From positions 1,922,001 to 1,986,000 of the forward strand of contig OW818654.1 of the NCBI GenBank assembly GCA_942492935.1: a stretch of 64,000 bases of DNA. Direction: 5' to 3'. Below, in pieces: positions 50,280 to 59,947 of this stretch; positions within the stretch are counted from its first letter, which is position 1; each line of letters starts with the position of its first letter. The position numbers and the translations under genes are program-made. The notes under the pieces were generated by a model. That model saw only the letters and a program-made list of their open reading frames with translations. It was not told where the DNA came from and did no database searches. This stretch comes from JANJUO01 sp942492935 (GTDB lineage Bacteria; Bacteroidota; Ignavibacteria; Kapaibacteriales; UBA2268).

Positions 50280-51935
50280 TTGAATTTTAAATCATTTATC
50301 ATTGCATTATTCATTCTCTCATTTTCATTCTTGGTACATTCTCAAGAAAAGAATAAAAATATTATCGACAGAAATAGAATTTCTGGAGCCAAACTAAATT
50401 ATATTGATACTCTTGCTCGAGAAACCACCAATAAATTAATGCAAGAATCTATTGGATTGTTAGAAAAAGCAATTGACCCAAATAAATATTTGATGGGTCC
50501 AAATGACAAACTAACCGTTTCGATTATTTCAGCAGAAGTAATTGAACTTACTGATAAAATTACACCTGATGGTAAGTTTCTGATAAAAGGAGCTGGAGTA
50601 GTTGATTTAAACGGGAAAACGCTCTCTGAAGCAAGACAAATAATTATCGAAAAAGCAAAGCAGACTTACAAAAGTGCATCAATTGATGTAATGTTAAAAG
50701 AAATTAGACAATTCAAAGTAATTGTAGCTGGAGAAATAGCAAAGCCAGTTTCAGTTATTGCTACTGCTGCTGATAGAGTATCGGAGGTTATAGACCGAGC
50801 TGGTGGCTTGAAATTTGGTTCATCAGAGCGAAAAATTATACTATGGAGAAAAAGTCAAAATTTAGTTTTTAACGTTGATTTGCTAAAATTCTTTTCAATT
50901 GGAATTGATGAAGCTAATCCAACCGTTTTAGATGGTGATATTATTCAAATATCATCAATTTCAGAAAAAGAAATTATTCAAATTTCAGGTGAAGTTTATT
51001 CGCCTGGAACATTTGAATATGTTGCTGGAGATTCTTTGTCAACTTTAGTTAAATTTTCTCAAGGATTTCTCAAATCTGCTCTACTTGATTCTGTTGAATT
51101 TGTTCGACTTAATTTCAAAGGTGCGTTGGAACATAAAGTGATAGATTTAACAAGCTGGGCGAATGCAATTACAACATCAAATAATTTACCAAATGATTTT
51201 GAACTTCAAGCTGGTGATAGATTATATATAAGAAAATCTTCAAGTTGGAATCCTACTGAATATGCTATTATTTTGGGCGAAGTAAAATATCCTGGTAAAT
51301 ATGCCATTGATTCAAAATTTGAAAAAATCGAAGATATTATCAATCGGGCTGGTGGTTTTACTGATTTAGCTTCACCTGAACGAGCCGAGTTTATTAGACA
51401 AACAGAAATGGACAAAATCGACTTAGAACTTGAAAGGTTAAGATTACTACCTCCTTCAGAAATGAGTGAGAGTGAAAATAGATACTATCAAGCAAGGTCA
51501 CGTGAAAAGAAAGGTGCAATGGCGATTAATTTTTTAAATGCCTTGGCTAATCCGAATTCTGAAGATAATATTTCTATTATGGATAAAGATTCTATTATTA
51601 TACCCAGAAAAATCGACTATGTAAATATTCAAGGACGTGTTAATAATCCGGGCTTTGTAAAATTCAATCCAGATTTCAACTATGAAGATTATATTAGACT
51701 TGCTGGAGGGTATAGTTATAGAGCAGATATCGATGAAACTTTCATCAATAAAGTTAAAGGTGGGCAATATCTTGCAAAATCCAAAGACTACAAAATTGAC
51801 CCGGGTGATGTTATTCTTGTACCAACCGAAAAAGAAATATCTGCTTATGAAATTTTTGCAACTGCACTTACAATTGTAACTCAATTATTTACAATTGCCG
51901 GTATCGTATTAACCATTATTAATTTACGAAATTAA
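50280..51935 (+). CDS. Polysaccharide export protein with several SLBB domains
   Basis: A 551-residue protein starting at TTG after GAGGTTAG. The N-terminus has a signal peptide (FIIALFILSFSFLVHS). A Poly_export domain (about 70-150: YLMGPNDKLTVSI) is followed by at least three SLBB beta-grasp repeats (VAGEIAKPVSV, ISGEVYSPGTFEYV, LGEVKYPGKYAI, IQGRVNNPGFVKF). A C-terminal hydrophobic helix (about 522-547) is unlike lipoprotein Wza. With the next gene it would form the outer part of a capsule or exopolysaccharide export channel. Confidence 0.9.
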   Translation: MNFKSFIIALFILSFSFLVHSQEKNKNIIDRNRISGAKLNYIDTLARETTNKLMQESIGLLEKAIDPNKYLMGPNDKLTVSIISAEVIELTDKITPDGKFLIKGAGVVDLNGKTLSEARQIIIEKAKQTYKSASIDVMLKEIRQFKVIVAGEIAKPVSVIATAADRVSEVIDRAGGLKFGSSERKIILWRKSQNLVFNVDLLKFFSIGIDEANPTVLDGDIIQISSISEKEIIQISGEVYSPGTFEYVAGDSLSTLVKFSQGFLKSALLDSVEFVRLNFKGALEHKVIDLTSWANAITTSNNLPNDFELQAGDRLYIRKSSSWNPTEYAIILGEVKYPGKYAIDSKFEKIEDIINRAGGFTDLASPERAEFIRQTEMDKIDLELERLRLLPPSEMSESENRYYQARSREKKGAMAINFLNALANPNSEDNISIMDKDSIIIPRKIDYVNIQGRVNNPGFVKFNPDFNYEDYIRLAGGYSYRADIDETFINKVKGGQYLAKSKDYKIDPGDVILVPTEKEISAYEIFATALTIVTQLFTIAGIVLTIINLRN

Positions 51936-51938
51936 AAT

Positions 51939-53126
51939 ATGAACTATTTAAAAGTAAATTCTGAAGTAACATTCGATTCTATATTAAATATTATAAAATT
52001 GAACCTAAAGAAAATAATAATATTTGTTTTTTCTTTTTGCCTTTTACTATTTGCGTTCTCATTTATCATACCTGAAAAGTATGTTTCTGAAGCATCTGTC
52101 CTACCCCCAAAAAAGGAAAGTGCTGGTGGGCTATCTTCTTTTTTGCAGAATATGGCAGGTAATCTTGCTATGGGTGGTTTGGGAAAAAATGATGAAGTTC
52201 AATTGTTTCTTGAAATAATTCAAAGTAGAACAACTGCAGAATATATCATTGAAGATTTAAAGTTAAAAGAAGATGATAGATTTAAAAAAATGAAAAATTT
52301 GGAATTAATTAAGTTAATTCAAAAAAGTTTAGAAGCTGAATTACCCAAAACTGGCGTTATCAAATTATATTGTTCAGCATATACAGATTTCTTCCCATTT
52401 ATTAGTAATCAAAAAGATGATGCAGCTAAATTATCCAAAGATATTTTAAATTCAGCAGTTGCTGGTTTGGATAAAATTATCAGAGAAAGAAGCACATCTA
52501 CTGCCAGAAAAACTAAGGAATATATTCAAAAAGAAATTGCTTTTTATAGACAAAAACTTGATACAATTGAAACTAATCTGGAAAAGTTTCAAAAAGAGAA
52601 TAATGTATTGGCAATAGAAGAGCAAACACAAGCAATTGTAGGTCAAGCAGTTGATGTTGGTAAAGAATTAGCTCTTGCCGATATTGATTTAAGTATTGCT
52701 CGTTTGCAATTTCAAGAAAATTCACCAAGATTGGAAGCATATAAAAAGCAATATGAAATTTTGCAACAACAGTATCAAAATATTCAAACAGGTGGATTAA
52801 AATCTACTGATATATATTCCTTCCCACTTGAAAGAGTTCCACATCTTATGAAAACTTATATTGGTTTAATGAGAGATAGAAAAGTTCTTGAACAAGTTTT
52901 GATTTATCTTGAAACTCAAAAACATCAGGAAGCAATTCAAGAAAAAAGAGATGTTCCTATTGTTGAAATGTTGGATAAGCCAAATTTACCTGAGGAACGC
53001 GAATCTCCAAACAGAAAGTTTATGCTTATTCTTGGTTTGACTCTATCTTCAATTTCAAGTTTATTATGGTTTGTTGGGAAAGCAGTTTACAAAGGAAATA
53101 TTTACCTTAAGAGTATTGAAAAATAA
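51939..53126 (+). CDS. Wzz-type chain-length determinant
   Basis: A 395-residue protein: a membrane segment at about 27-47 followed by the Wzz motif FSFIIPEKYVSEASVLPPKK. A long coiled-coil periplasmic part (about 180-310) follows, then a Pro-rich exit (EMLDKPNLPEERESPNRKFM) and TM2 at about 365-384. There is no BY-kinase domain. It starts three bases after the SLBB gene; both end at a strong terminator. No biosynthetic genes are adjacent. Confidence 0.9.
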   Translation: MNYLKVNSEVTFDSILNIIKLNLKKIIIFVFSFCLLLFAFSFIIPEKYVSEASVLPPKKESAGGLSSFLQNMAGNLAMGGLGKNDEVQLFLEIIQSRTTAEYIIEDLKLKEDDRFKKMKNLELIKLIQKSLEAELPKTGVIKLYCSAYTDFFPFISNQKDDAAKLSKDILNSAVAGLDKIIRERSTSTARKTKEYIQKEIAFYRQKLDTIETNLEKFQKENNVLAIEEQTQAIVGQAVDVGKELALADIDLSIARLQFQENSPRLEAYKKQYEILQQQYQNIQTGGLKSTDIYSFPLERVPHLMKTYIGLMRDRKVLEQVLIYLETQKHQEAIQEKRDVPIVEMLDKPNLPEERESPNRKFMLILGLTLSSISSLLWFVGKAVYKGNIYLKSIEK

Positions 53127-53159
53127 TTGAAGATTGAAATTTTTGGTCATTTTACAGAA

Positions 53160-53213
53160 AAAATGCAAAACTATGATTTTAAAAAATTTAATAATTACAT
53201 AGTTTTGCATTTT
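53160..53213. terminator. Strong bidirectional terminator
   Basis: AAAATGCAAAACTATG and CATAGTTTTGCATTTT form a perfect 16-base stem with a 22-base loop and A/T tails. It lies between the convergent wzz-like gene and the unknown gene upstream of purD on the map. Confidence 0.9.
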
Positions 53214-53219
53214 ATATTT

Positions 53220-53651
53220 TCAATTCGGATGAATATTAATTAATGAACCAATTTCAGTTATATCAACACTATCTGAAGACTTTACAGGACAAGCAATTAT
53301 AACTCCATAGCCAATAACTTGAATAAATTCTTTCCACTCAGTTGAATTTAAACCTATTGCAAGGTTGAATTTTTGACGAGCAATTTTCATTTGTGAGATA
53401 AAATCACTTGGCATAATATATAATTTTGATTTTTCGTCAATTAATAAATGTTCCATTAAATTAAATTTTTTAATTGAACAATATTCATAAGCAAATTCAT
53501 CTAAGCGATAATTTATAAATGCTACATCAGTTTTAATCCGAATTTCAAAAATTCTATCTGACACATAATCTTCAAATATAAAAGTAATGAAACCCTCATT
53601 AAAAGACATATTTTCAACGCGGGAATCTCCGCTTAATTCATGTATATTCAT
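53220..53651 (-). CDS. Unknown 143-residue protein after purD
   Basis: A soluble protein without recognised motifs, starting MNIHELSGDSRVENMSFNEG and mixing beta strands with a short helix (PSDFISQMKIARQKFN). It begins three bases after the purD stop, so expression should be coupled to purD. It ends at the bidirectional terminator. Function unknown. Confidence 0.6.
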   Translation of the reverse strand: MNIHELSGDSRVENMSFNEGFITFIFEDYVSDRIFEIRIKTDVAFINYRLDEFAYEYCSIKKFNLMEHLLIDEKSKLYIMPSDFISQMKIARQKFNLAIGLNSTEWKEFIQVIGYGVIIACPVKSSDSVDITEIGSLINIHPN

Positions 53652-53654
53652 ATT

Positions 53655-54923
53655 TTATAGTGCTTTTTTGCCAATATCTCTACGGCAATATTTATTTGAA
53701 AAATTAATTTTATCTGCGGCATTATATGTATTATCAACAGCATTTTTTAAAGTAGAACCCAAACAAGTAACACCCAATACTCTGCCACCAGAGCTTACAA
53801 GTTTTTCATTTTCATATTTTGTACCGGCATGAAAAACAATAGCTCCCAATTCTTCAGCTTGTTCAATTCCAGTAATCTCAAATCCTTTCTGAAAATTATC
53901 TGGATAACCATCTGAAGCTAAGACTACACAAGTAGCAAATTTTTTATCTGAAATTTGAATTGCATTTATATCTAAATTTCCAATTGCAGCAGAATATAAT
54001 AATTTAACAAAATCACCTTCAATCAAGGGAAGCACAACTTGAGTTTCAGGGTCACCAAATCTTACATTAAATTCAACTACTTTTGGATTACCATTATGAA
54101 TCATAACACCACAATACAAACAACCAACAAACGGATGACCTTCATCAAGCATTGCTTTCAACATTGGTTCAATAATTTGATGTTTAACTTTCACCATTAC
54201 TTCATCAGTAACAATTGGTGCCGGTGAATAAGCCCCCATTCCACCTGTATTTTTTCCTTTATCACCATCAAAAATTCGTTTATGGTCTTGAGCAGTGGAT
54301 AGAACTATATAATTACTTCCATCACAAACTGCAAAAATTGATGCTTCTTCACCAATGAGAAATTCTTCAACCACTACTTTGCTTCCTGCTGAACCAAACT
54401 CACCATTAAATATGTCATTAAGGGCATCGTGAGCTAATTTATGTGAGTCGGCAATGATTACACCTTTCCCTGCAGCGAGTCCATCTGCTTTGAGTACAAT
54501 AGGCAAAGAATGTAAATCTAAGTATTGGTGAGCTTCGTCATATTGTGACAAATTAAAAGAACGATATGCTGCAGTTGGAATATTATTTTTTAACATAATT
54601 GATTTTGCAAAATCTTTTGAAGTTTCGAGTTGTGCCGCATATTTACTTGGTCCAAACACATTAATATTATTCAATCTCAAATAATCAGAAAGACCTTCAG
54701 CAAGAGGTTGTTCTGGTCCAATCACAACCAAATCAATTTCTTTTAATTTGCAAATACTAACAATATCAACGTAATCATCAATTTTTGCATCGACTAATTC
54801 AGCAATTTTTGCAATTCCAGGATTTCCGGGAAAACAATACAATCTTGTACATGAAGCTGATTTTGAAATTGCATAAGTCAAACTATGTTCCCTTCCACCA
54901 CCACCGATTAATAAAATATTCAT
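53655..54923 (-). CDS. purD: Phosphoribosylamine-glycine ligase
   Basis: About 422 residues from the ATG that gives MNILLIGGGGREHSL; a 13-codon longer frame is not needed. ATP-grasp features: FGPSKYAAQLETSKDFAKS, LKADGLAAGKGV, QDHKRIFDGDKGKNTGGMGA and VEFNVRFGDPETQ with metal ligands. It catalyses the second step of purine synthesis. No other pur gene is adjacent. The start is GNG-poor and lacks a good ribosome binding site. Confidence 0.95.
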   Translation of the reverse strand: MNILLIGGGGREHSLTYAISKSASCTRLYCFPGNPGIAKIAELVDAKIDDYVDIVSICKLKEIDLVVIGPEQPLAEGLSDYLRLNNINVFGPSKYAAQLETSKDFAKSIMLKNNIPTAAYRSFNLSQYDEAHQYLDLHSLPIVLKADGLAAGKGVIIADSHKLAHDALNDIFNGEFGSAGSKVVVEEFLIGEEASIFAVCDGSNYIVLSTAQDHKRIFDGDKGKNTGGMGAYSPAPIVTDEVMVKVKHQIIEPMLKAMLDEGHPFVGCLYCGVMIHNGNPKVVEFNVRFGDPETQVVLPLIEGDFVKLLYSAAIGNLDINAIQISDKKFATCVVLASDGYPDNFQKGFEITGIEQAEELGAIVFHAGTKYENEKLVSSGGRVLGVTCLGSTLKNAVDNTYNAADKINFSNKYCRRDIGKKAL

Positions 54924-55121
54924 TGCTATCCTAAGTTTTTTAAAATTTATCAAAAAAATCATATAAATTTAAGGAAAATATTTAGTTCAAAAAAACAAAT
55001 TTTTTTAAATAATATTGAAACAATCCAAAAAAAATTATTAGTTTTGTGTTTTAGTTCAATTGATTTATTTTGCAAAAAAATATTAGTAAAATTAATACAT
55101 TTTACAAATTGAGGAGAAACT

Positions 55122-56333
55122 ATGTCTGAGGTAAAAAAACTCGGAATTATTACAAGCGGTGGAGATTGTGGTGGTTTAAATGCTGTTATCACTGGTGCCG
55201 CAAGAATGGCAAATAGCTATGGTATTGAAACCTGTTTAATTCCAAATGGATATGCAGGATTATATAATTTGAATAATTTAGAACCTGTTGTTATTGATTA
55301 TGCTCGTGCTGATAGAATTCATTCAGGGGTTGCCGGCTCTGAAGCTGGACACTCAAGGGTAAAAATCAGCAAAATTAAAGATGAAAATAAATATGAAGTT
55401 ATCAGAACAGGACTTAAGAAGCATAATATTGACGGATTAATAATTGCTGGAGGAGATGACACTGGCTCGGTTGTAGTGGATTTGATTGAGCAAGGTATTA
55501 ATTGTATTCACGTACCCAAAACCATGGACTTGGATTTGCAGACATATTCGGTTGGCGGGGACTCTACTATAAATAGAATTTCAAAATTTACTGAAGAGTT
55601 AAGAACAACAGGGCTAACACATAATCGTGCATTAATTATAGAAGTATTTGGTAGATATGCTGGTCATACAGCTTTAAGAGGTGGATTAGGTGCTGATGCT
55701 GACTGTATTTTAATACCAGAAATATCTGTAGATTATGATGTAGTTTATCAACATTTCAAAAAAACTTATATTAATAGATTATTAACAAGCGATGTAAAAG
55801 GTTCAACTTATATTATTGTTGCTGCGGAAGGTTTGAAAAACAAAGAAGGTAAATTTTTTACTGATGAAGCTAACGGAGCAGATTCTTTTGGACATCAAAA
55901 ATTAACAGGCGTAGGACAATATATCAGAAAACAACTCGAAAGTCAATTGAAAAACGATTATGACTGGGAAGTTATATTAAAACAAGAAGGTATTTTTGTT
56001 GAAGATATTTATACTCGTCCTGAAATTAGAGAAGTTCAATTAGGACATCTTGTACGTACAGGAACTACAAGTTCATACGATGTTACTTTTGGTAAACAAG
56101 GCGGTGGAGCAGCAGTTTTACTTATGATGAAAGGAATTTTTGGAGTAACAGTTGTAGGGGTTGAAGCAAACGAAATTACATATATGGATACCAAAGAAGC
56201 TATTAAACAAAGAAATGTTGATATTGATGAAATTGGTTTTTATGAAAGTATGGGTGTTTGTTTTGGTAGAACTCCAGAGAAATACTTACCTGAATTTAAA
56301 GTACAGAATGGTAAAATTCATAGGTATATGTAG
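55122..56333 (+). CDS. pfp: Phosphofructokinase, PPi-dependent type
   Basis: A 403-residue PFK after a GAGG site. Sugar and phosphate motifs: ITSGGDCGGLNAVI, IAGGDDTGS (110-113 GGDD) and VPKTMDLD (132-138). GGDD followed by PKT is the combination that selects PPi over ATP in characterised enzymes. The usual PKTIDND reads PKTMDLD here, replacing a conserved Asn. FGRYAGHTALRGG and a C-terminal extension are standard. It would provide reversible glycolysis. Confidence 0.85.
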   Translation: MSEVKKLGIITSGGDCGGLNAVITGAARMANSYGIETCLIPNGYAGLYNLNNLEPVVIDYARADRIHSGVAGSEAGHSRVKISKIKDENKYEVIRTGLKKHNIDGLIIAGGDDTGSVVVDLIEQGINCIHVPKTMDLDLQTYSVGGDSTINRISKFTEELRTTGLTHNRALIIEVFGRYAGHTALRGGLGADADCILIPEISVDYDVVYQHFKKTYINRLLTSDVKGSTYIIVAAEGLKNKEGKFFTDEANGADSFGHQKLTGVGQYIRKQLESQLKNDYDWEVILKQEGIFVEDIYTRPEIREVQLGHLVRTGTTSSYDVTFGKQGGGAAVLLMMKGIFGVTVVGVEANEITYMDTKEAIKQRNVDIDEIGFYESMGVCFGRTPEKYLPEFKVQNGKIHRYM

Positions 56334-56338
56334 AATTT

Positions 56339-56659
56339 ATGATTGATAATTTTTTAATAAATTTACCAGATGCTAAGCAAAATGAAGTAATTGAAATTCT
56401 TCAATCGTCTGAAAATATTAGAATTGAAAGAATTACATCGTCAGGTCAAATTTCTCCTGAAAATTTTTGGTACGAACAAGAAGAAAATGAATGGGTAATT
56501 TTATTAAAGGGCAAAGCAAGTTTAAGATTCGCAGAGAAAGATGAAATTGTAGAATTGAAAGTAAATGATTTTGTTTATATTCCTGCATATCAAAAACATA
56601 GAGTAGAATATACTTCAGAAAATGAAGAAACAGTTTGGTTAGCAGTATTTTGGAAATAA
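56339..56659 (+). CDS. Cupin-domain protein
   Basis: A 106-residue cupin: motif 1 FWYEQEENEWVILLKGKASL, motif 2 DFVYIPAYQKHRVEYT. The metal-binding His set is reduced, with Glu and Tyr in place of the first two His. It starts five bases after the PFK stop and may be coupled to it. Ligand unknown. Confidence 0.8.
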   Translation: MIDNFLINLPDAKQNEVIEILQSSENIRIERITSSGQISPENFWYEQEENEWVILLKGKASLRFAEKDEIVELKVNDFVYIPAYQKHRVEYTSENEETVWLAVFWK

Positions 56660-56687
56660 TTATTTCATAAAAATTATTAATTAATAT

Positions 56688-57638
56688 ATGGAATGTAGTT
56701 TAGGAACATGTATAATTACAAAAAATGCGAAGGATAGCATTGCAAGAACAATCAATTCTGTGATGCCTTATTCTTCGCAAATTGTTGTTATTGATACAGG
56801 TTCTACTGATTCAACTCCAGTTATTTGTACTCGATTCGGTGCCGAAGTTCATTTCTTTAAATGGGTGAATGATTTTTCCAAAGCAAGAAATTATGGTTTA
56901 GAATTAATGCGGACTGATTGGATACTCGTAATTGATTCTGATGAAAAGTTCGTTCCAAACGAATTAAATTTGAGTAGTATTGAGGCAAATGTCGGTGGAA
57001 TTAATCTTGAAATTATTAATTATTTAGATGAGTATAACGCTGAACTAACTTCATCTCACCGTTATACTCGTTTATTTAGAAATAACAAAGCATTTAGATT
57101 TTCAGGTATTATTCACGAGCAAATTAGAGAATCTATCGAGGGATCTGGTTTTGAGATTATTCAAGGAAATTCTAAAATTATTCATTATGGGTATTCTCAT
57201 CAAAATACTGAAAAACAAAATCGTAACAAAGAAATGCTACAAAAAGAAATTTTGAATAATCACACTGATTACAATACTTATCATCTTGCGAATACAGAGT
57301 TTGGACTTAAGAATTTTGATTTAGCTTATCAACTATTTACTTCAATACATAACAGTCAAGAACTTTCTTTAGAACAAATTGAAAATGTTTGGCTTAGATT
57401 AGCTCAAATAAGTTTAATAAAAGAAAATATTTATGAAATTGAAAAATGGACAAGTTTTAAATCAGAAAACATTCACATTGATGGATTAAGACAATTTTTA
57501 ATTGCAACTTCATTAATGGTACAACAAAAATACAAAGAAGCGCAAGTAATTTTAAATTCAAATTCAGTTTTAAATTCATCAATGGTAGATAAAAATATTC
57601 TAAATAATGCTATTAATCTTATAGGAGAATTAATTTGA
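56688..57638 (+). CDS. Family 2 glycosyltransferase (SunS-like) with helical tail
   Basis: A 316-residue protein. GT-A domain: LGTCIITKNAKDSIARTINS, VVIDTGSTDSTPVI, FSKARNYGLELMRTDWIL and the DxD-like VIDSDEKFVP. The pattern 'DFSKARNYG' is shared with SunS/glycosyltransferases of small proteins and LPS. The C-terminal third is helical and TPR-like (NTYHLANTEFGLKNFDLAYQ). It overlaps the next gene as TTGA. The acceptor is unknown. Confidence 0.88.
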   Translation: MECSLGTCIITKNAKDSIARTINSVMPYSSQIVVIDTGSTDSTPVICTRFGAEVHFFKWVNDFSKARNYGLELMRTDWILVIDSDEKFVPNELNLSSIEANVGGINLEIINYLDEYNAELTSSHRYTRLFRNNKAFRFSGIIHEQIRESIEGSGFEIIQGNSKIIHYGYSHQNTEKQNRNKEMLQKEILNNHTDYNTYHLANTEFGLKNFDLAYQLFTSIHNSQELSLEQIENVWLRLAQISLIKENIYEIEKWTSFKSENIHIDGLRQFLIATSLMVQQKYKEAQVILNSNSVLNSSMVDKNILNNAINLIGELI

Positions 57639-57979
57639 AAAAAATTTACATAATGGATTGGAATAGGGAAAATCGTTCTGTGTATGAAGATATGATTGAC
57701 CAAACCAAATATAGTATTGATGCCGAATACAAAGATGGTGCCAATGCTACTAAAGAAATCAGGAAGGATATTCCCGATATGATTATTATTAATTACAGTA
57801 ATCTTACTTCTCATAGTAGAAGGGCAGCAAAATTTTTGAAGGAATATCCGAAAACAAAAAATATACCTATGATTTTTGTTGATGGAAGTGATGAAGATAT
57901 AGAAAAATTAAATATGATGGAAATTGACTATATCCATACAACAAAAAGCGAACTTTTAAGTCTCATAGAAAAGTATTAA
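57635..57979 (+). CDS. Receiver-like protein lacking the phosphoacceptor Asp
   Basis: A 114-residue CheY-like protein starting at a TTG that overlaps the glycosyltransferase stop, with GGAG eight bases before it. The fold is evident, but DMIIINYSNL puts Asn53 where the phospho-Asp should be, and the N-terminal acidic pair is reduced to YIMDWN. It probably acts as a phosphorylation-independent scaffold or switch. It lies before hrcA. Confidence 0.7.
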   Translation: MKKIYIMDWNRENRSVYEDMIDQTKYSIDAEYKDGANATKEIRKDIPDMIIINYSNLTSHSRRAAKFLKEYPKTKNIPMIFVDGSDEDIEKLNMMEIDYIHTTKSELLSLIEKY

Positions 57980-58021
57980 TTGTTGACTTATTTTGTATAA
58001 ATTTACATTGAATTTAATTTG

Positions 58022-59083
58022 ATGAATGTTTCGGACATTATAACAAAAAATGATAATCGTGAATTGACTGAACGAGAAAAAGAAATTCTTCGTAGAATTG
58101 TTCATTTGTATATTTTGAAGGCAAATCCTATAGGTTCAAGATTTCTTTCTAAATATATTCAAGACCAAATGAAACTGTCACCCGCCACATTAAGAAATAT
58201 CATGGCTGACCTTGAAGAACTTGAATATATAAGTCATCCTCATACTTCAGCAGGAAGAATCCCTACTGATAAAGGTTATCGTTTCTATGTGGATTCAATG
58301 GAAAATATTGAGTTACTTTCTGCAAATGAAATTATGGCAGTTCAGGGGAAATTAACACAAGCTGATAGCGAGTCAATTTTAAAAAATGCATCAAAAGTTC
58401 TTGGAATGTTGTCGAAATTTCTTGGTGTTGTTGAAATTCCCAGAATTAAAGAATACATTGTTGATAAAATTGAAATTGTTTCTCTTAGTTCTACTCGTAT
58501 TCTTGTAATATTAGACTTGGAATCAAATATTGTAAGAACAGTTACTTTAGAAGCTGAAATTGAATTTGAAAGAAATTATTTGCATGAAATAACAACATTT
58601 TTAAATGAAAGAATTGTTGGGAAACCTTTGAAATTTATAAAAGAAAATTTTGATGATTTGCTTAGCGATTCGAGTATTAATAACACACCATTAATTCGGC
58701 TTTTTACAAATTCTTTAGATAAAATATTTAATAATAGTGATAGTGAACGTGTAATTATTACGGGAACTCACAATTTGCTTGATTATCCAGAAGCTGATGA
58801 TTTAAAAAGAGTTCGTAGCGTAATTGAACTAATTGAAAATGAAGATGTAATCATTCATTTACTTGATAAATGTGAAAATCAAGACGGTTTAACTGTATTG
58901 ATAGGTAAAGAATTACAAAATGATTTACTGAATGATTATTCATTGATTAAAACAAATTATAAATTCGGCTCAGCGTCAGGTTCTATTGGATTAATAGGAC
59001 CAAAAAGAATGAACTACTCTAAAATGATAGCAATCGTTAAAAATGTTTCGGATATGCTTACTGCAAGTACCGAAATAAACTAA
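58022..59083 (+). CDS. hrcA: Heat-inducible transcription repressor HrcA
   Basis: A 353-residue HrcA; a TTG one codon earlier is possible. The N-terminal winged helix holds LTEREKEILRRIVHLYILKA, PIGSRFLSKYI, SPATLRNIMADLEELEYISH and PHTSAGRIPTDKGYRFYVD, all diagnostic. The GAF-like dimer domain covers about 110-340. HrcA represses groESL and dnaK operons by binding CIRCE (TTAGCACTC-N9-GAGTGCTAA). No CIRCE was seen here, and grpE/dnaJ do not follow. Confidence 0.95.
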   Translation: MNVSDIITKNDNRELTEREKEILRRIVHLYILKANPIGSRFLSKYIQDQMKLSPATLRNIMADLEELEYISHPHTSAGRIPTDKGYRFYVDSMENIELLSANEIMAVQGKLTQADSESILKNASKVLGMLSKFLGVVEIPRIKEYIVDKIEIVSLSSTRILVILDLESNIVRTVTLEAEIEFERNYLHEITTFLNERIVGKPLKFIKENFDDLLSDSSINNTPLIRLFTNSLDKIFNNSDSERVIITGTHNLLDYPEADDLKRVRSVIELIENEDVIIHLLDKCENQDGLTVLIGKELQNDLLNDYSLIKTNYKFGSASGSIGLIGPKRMNYSKMIAIVKNVSDMLTASTEIN

Positions 59084-59123
59084 TAATTAATTGATTTTTA
59101 AACCAATTTAAATAATTTAATAT

Positions 59124-59930
59124 ATGAAAATTATCTCTTGGAATGTAAATGGAATTCGTTCAATTTTAGGACAGAATCCAAGTAAAAAATTTGACATTGT
59201 ATCAACTGATAATAAATTGCATCAATATATTGCTTCAGAAAATCCTGATATGATTTGTATTCAGGAAACAAAAGCAGACCGTGAGCAAATTAATGAAAAA
59301 TTACAAGCACCTGAAGGTTATTATGCCTATTTTCATTCCTGCGAAAGAAAAAAAGGTTATAGCGGTGTAGTTACTTATTCCAAAATAGAACCAGTTAGAG
59401 TAAATCAAAAAATTGGGATAGATAAATTTGATAATGAAGGGAGAATTATTGAAACTGATTTTGATGAATTTGTTTTATTCAATATCTATTTTCCAAATGG
59501 TACATCAGGTAGTGATAGAGTAGATTATAAACTTGAATTTTATGATGCACTCTTCAATCACATAAATGAATTAAAAAATAAGGGCAGGAAAATTGTTATT
59601 TGTGGAGATTATAATACAGCTCATCATCCAATTGACCTTGCTCGTCCTAAAGAAAATGAAGAAACATCAGGGTTCTTGCCAATTGAAAGGGCTAAACTTG
59701 ATGATATTGTGAATTGGGGTTATGTGGATACATTTAGAGAATTATGCTCTGAGCCAAATCATTACACTTGGTGGAGTCACAGAGCAAATGCAAGAGCAAG
59801 AAACGTGGGCTGGAGAATTGATTACCATTTTGTTACAAATAATTTACTCCCAAATCTGTCGGCTTCTTACCATCAACCCTTAGTAGAAGGTTCTGACCAT
59901 TGTCCGATAATTTTAGAATTGAAATTTTAA
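59124..59930 (+). CDS. xth: Exodeoxyribonuclease III
   Basis: A 268-residue AP endonuclease of the ExoIII family: MKIISWNVNGIRSI, CIQETKADREQ, VICGDYNTAHHPIDLARP, GWRIDYHFVTN and the C-terminal GSDHCPIILEL. The Asn, Glu, Asp and His active-site residues are present. It incises abasic DNA in base excision repair. Position 41 bases after hrcA suggests a shared transcript. Confidence 0.95.
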   Translation: MKIISWNVNGIRSILGQNPSKKFDIVSTDNKLHQYIASENPDMICIQETKADREQINEKLQAPEGYYAYFHSCERKKGYSGVVTYSKIEPVRVNQKIGIDKFDNEGRIIETDFDEFVLFNIYFPNGTSGSDRVDYKLEFYDALFNHINELKNKGRKIVICGDYNTAHHPIDLARPKENEETSGFLPIERAKLDDIVNWGYVDTFRELCSEPNHYTWWSHRANARARNVGWRIDYHFVTNNLLPNLSASYHQPLVEGSDHCPIILELKF

Positions 59931-59947
59931 ACTAATAGATTTAAAAA

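Noticed and set aside
58019..59083. CIRCE operator near hrcA
   Set aside because: I looked for TTAGCACTC/GAGTGCTAA around the gene and found no match.
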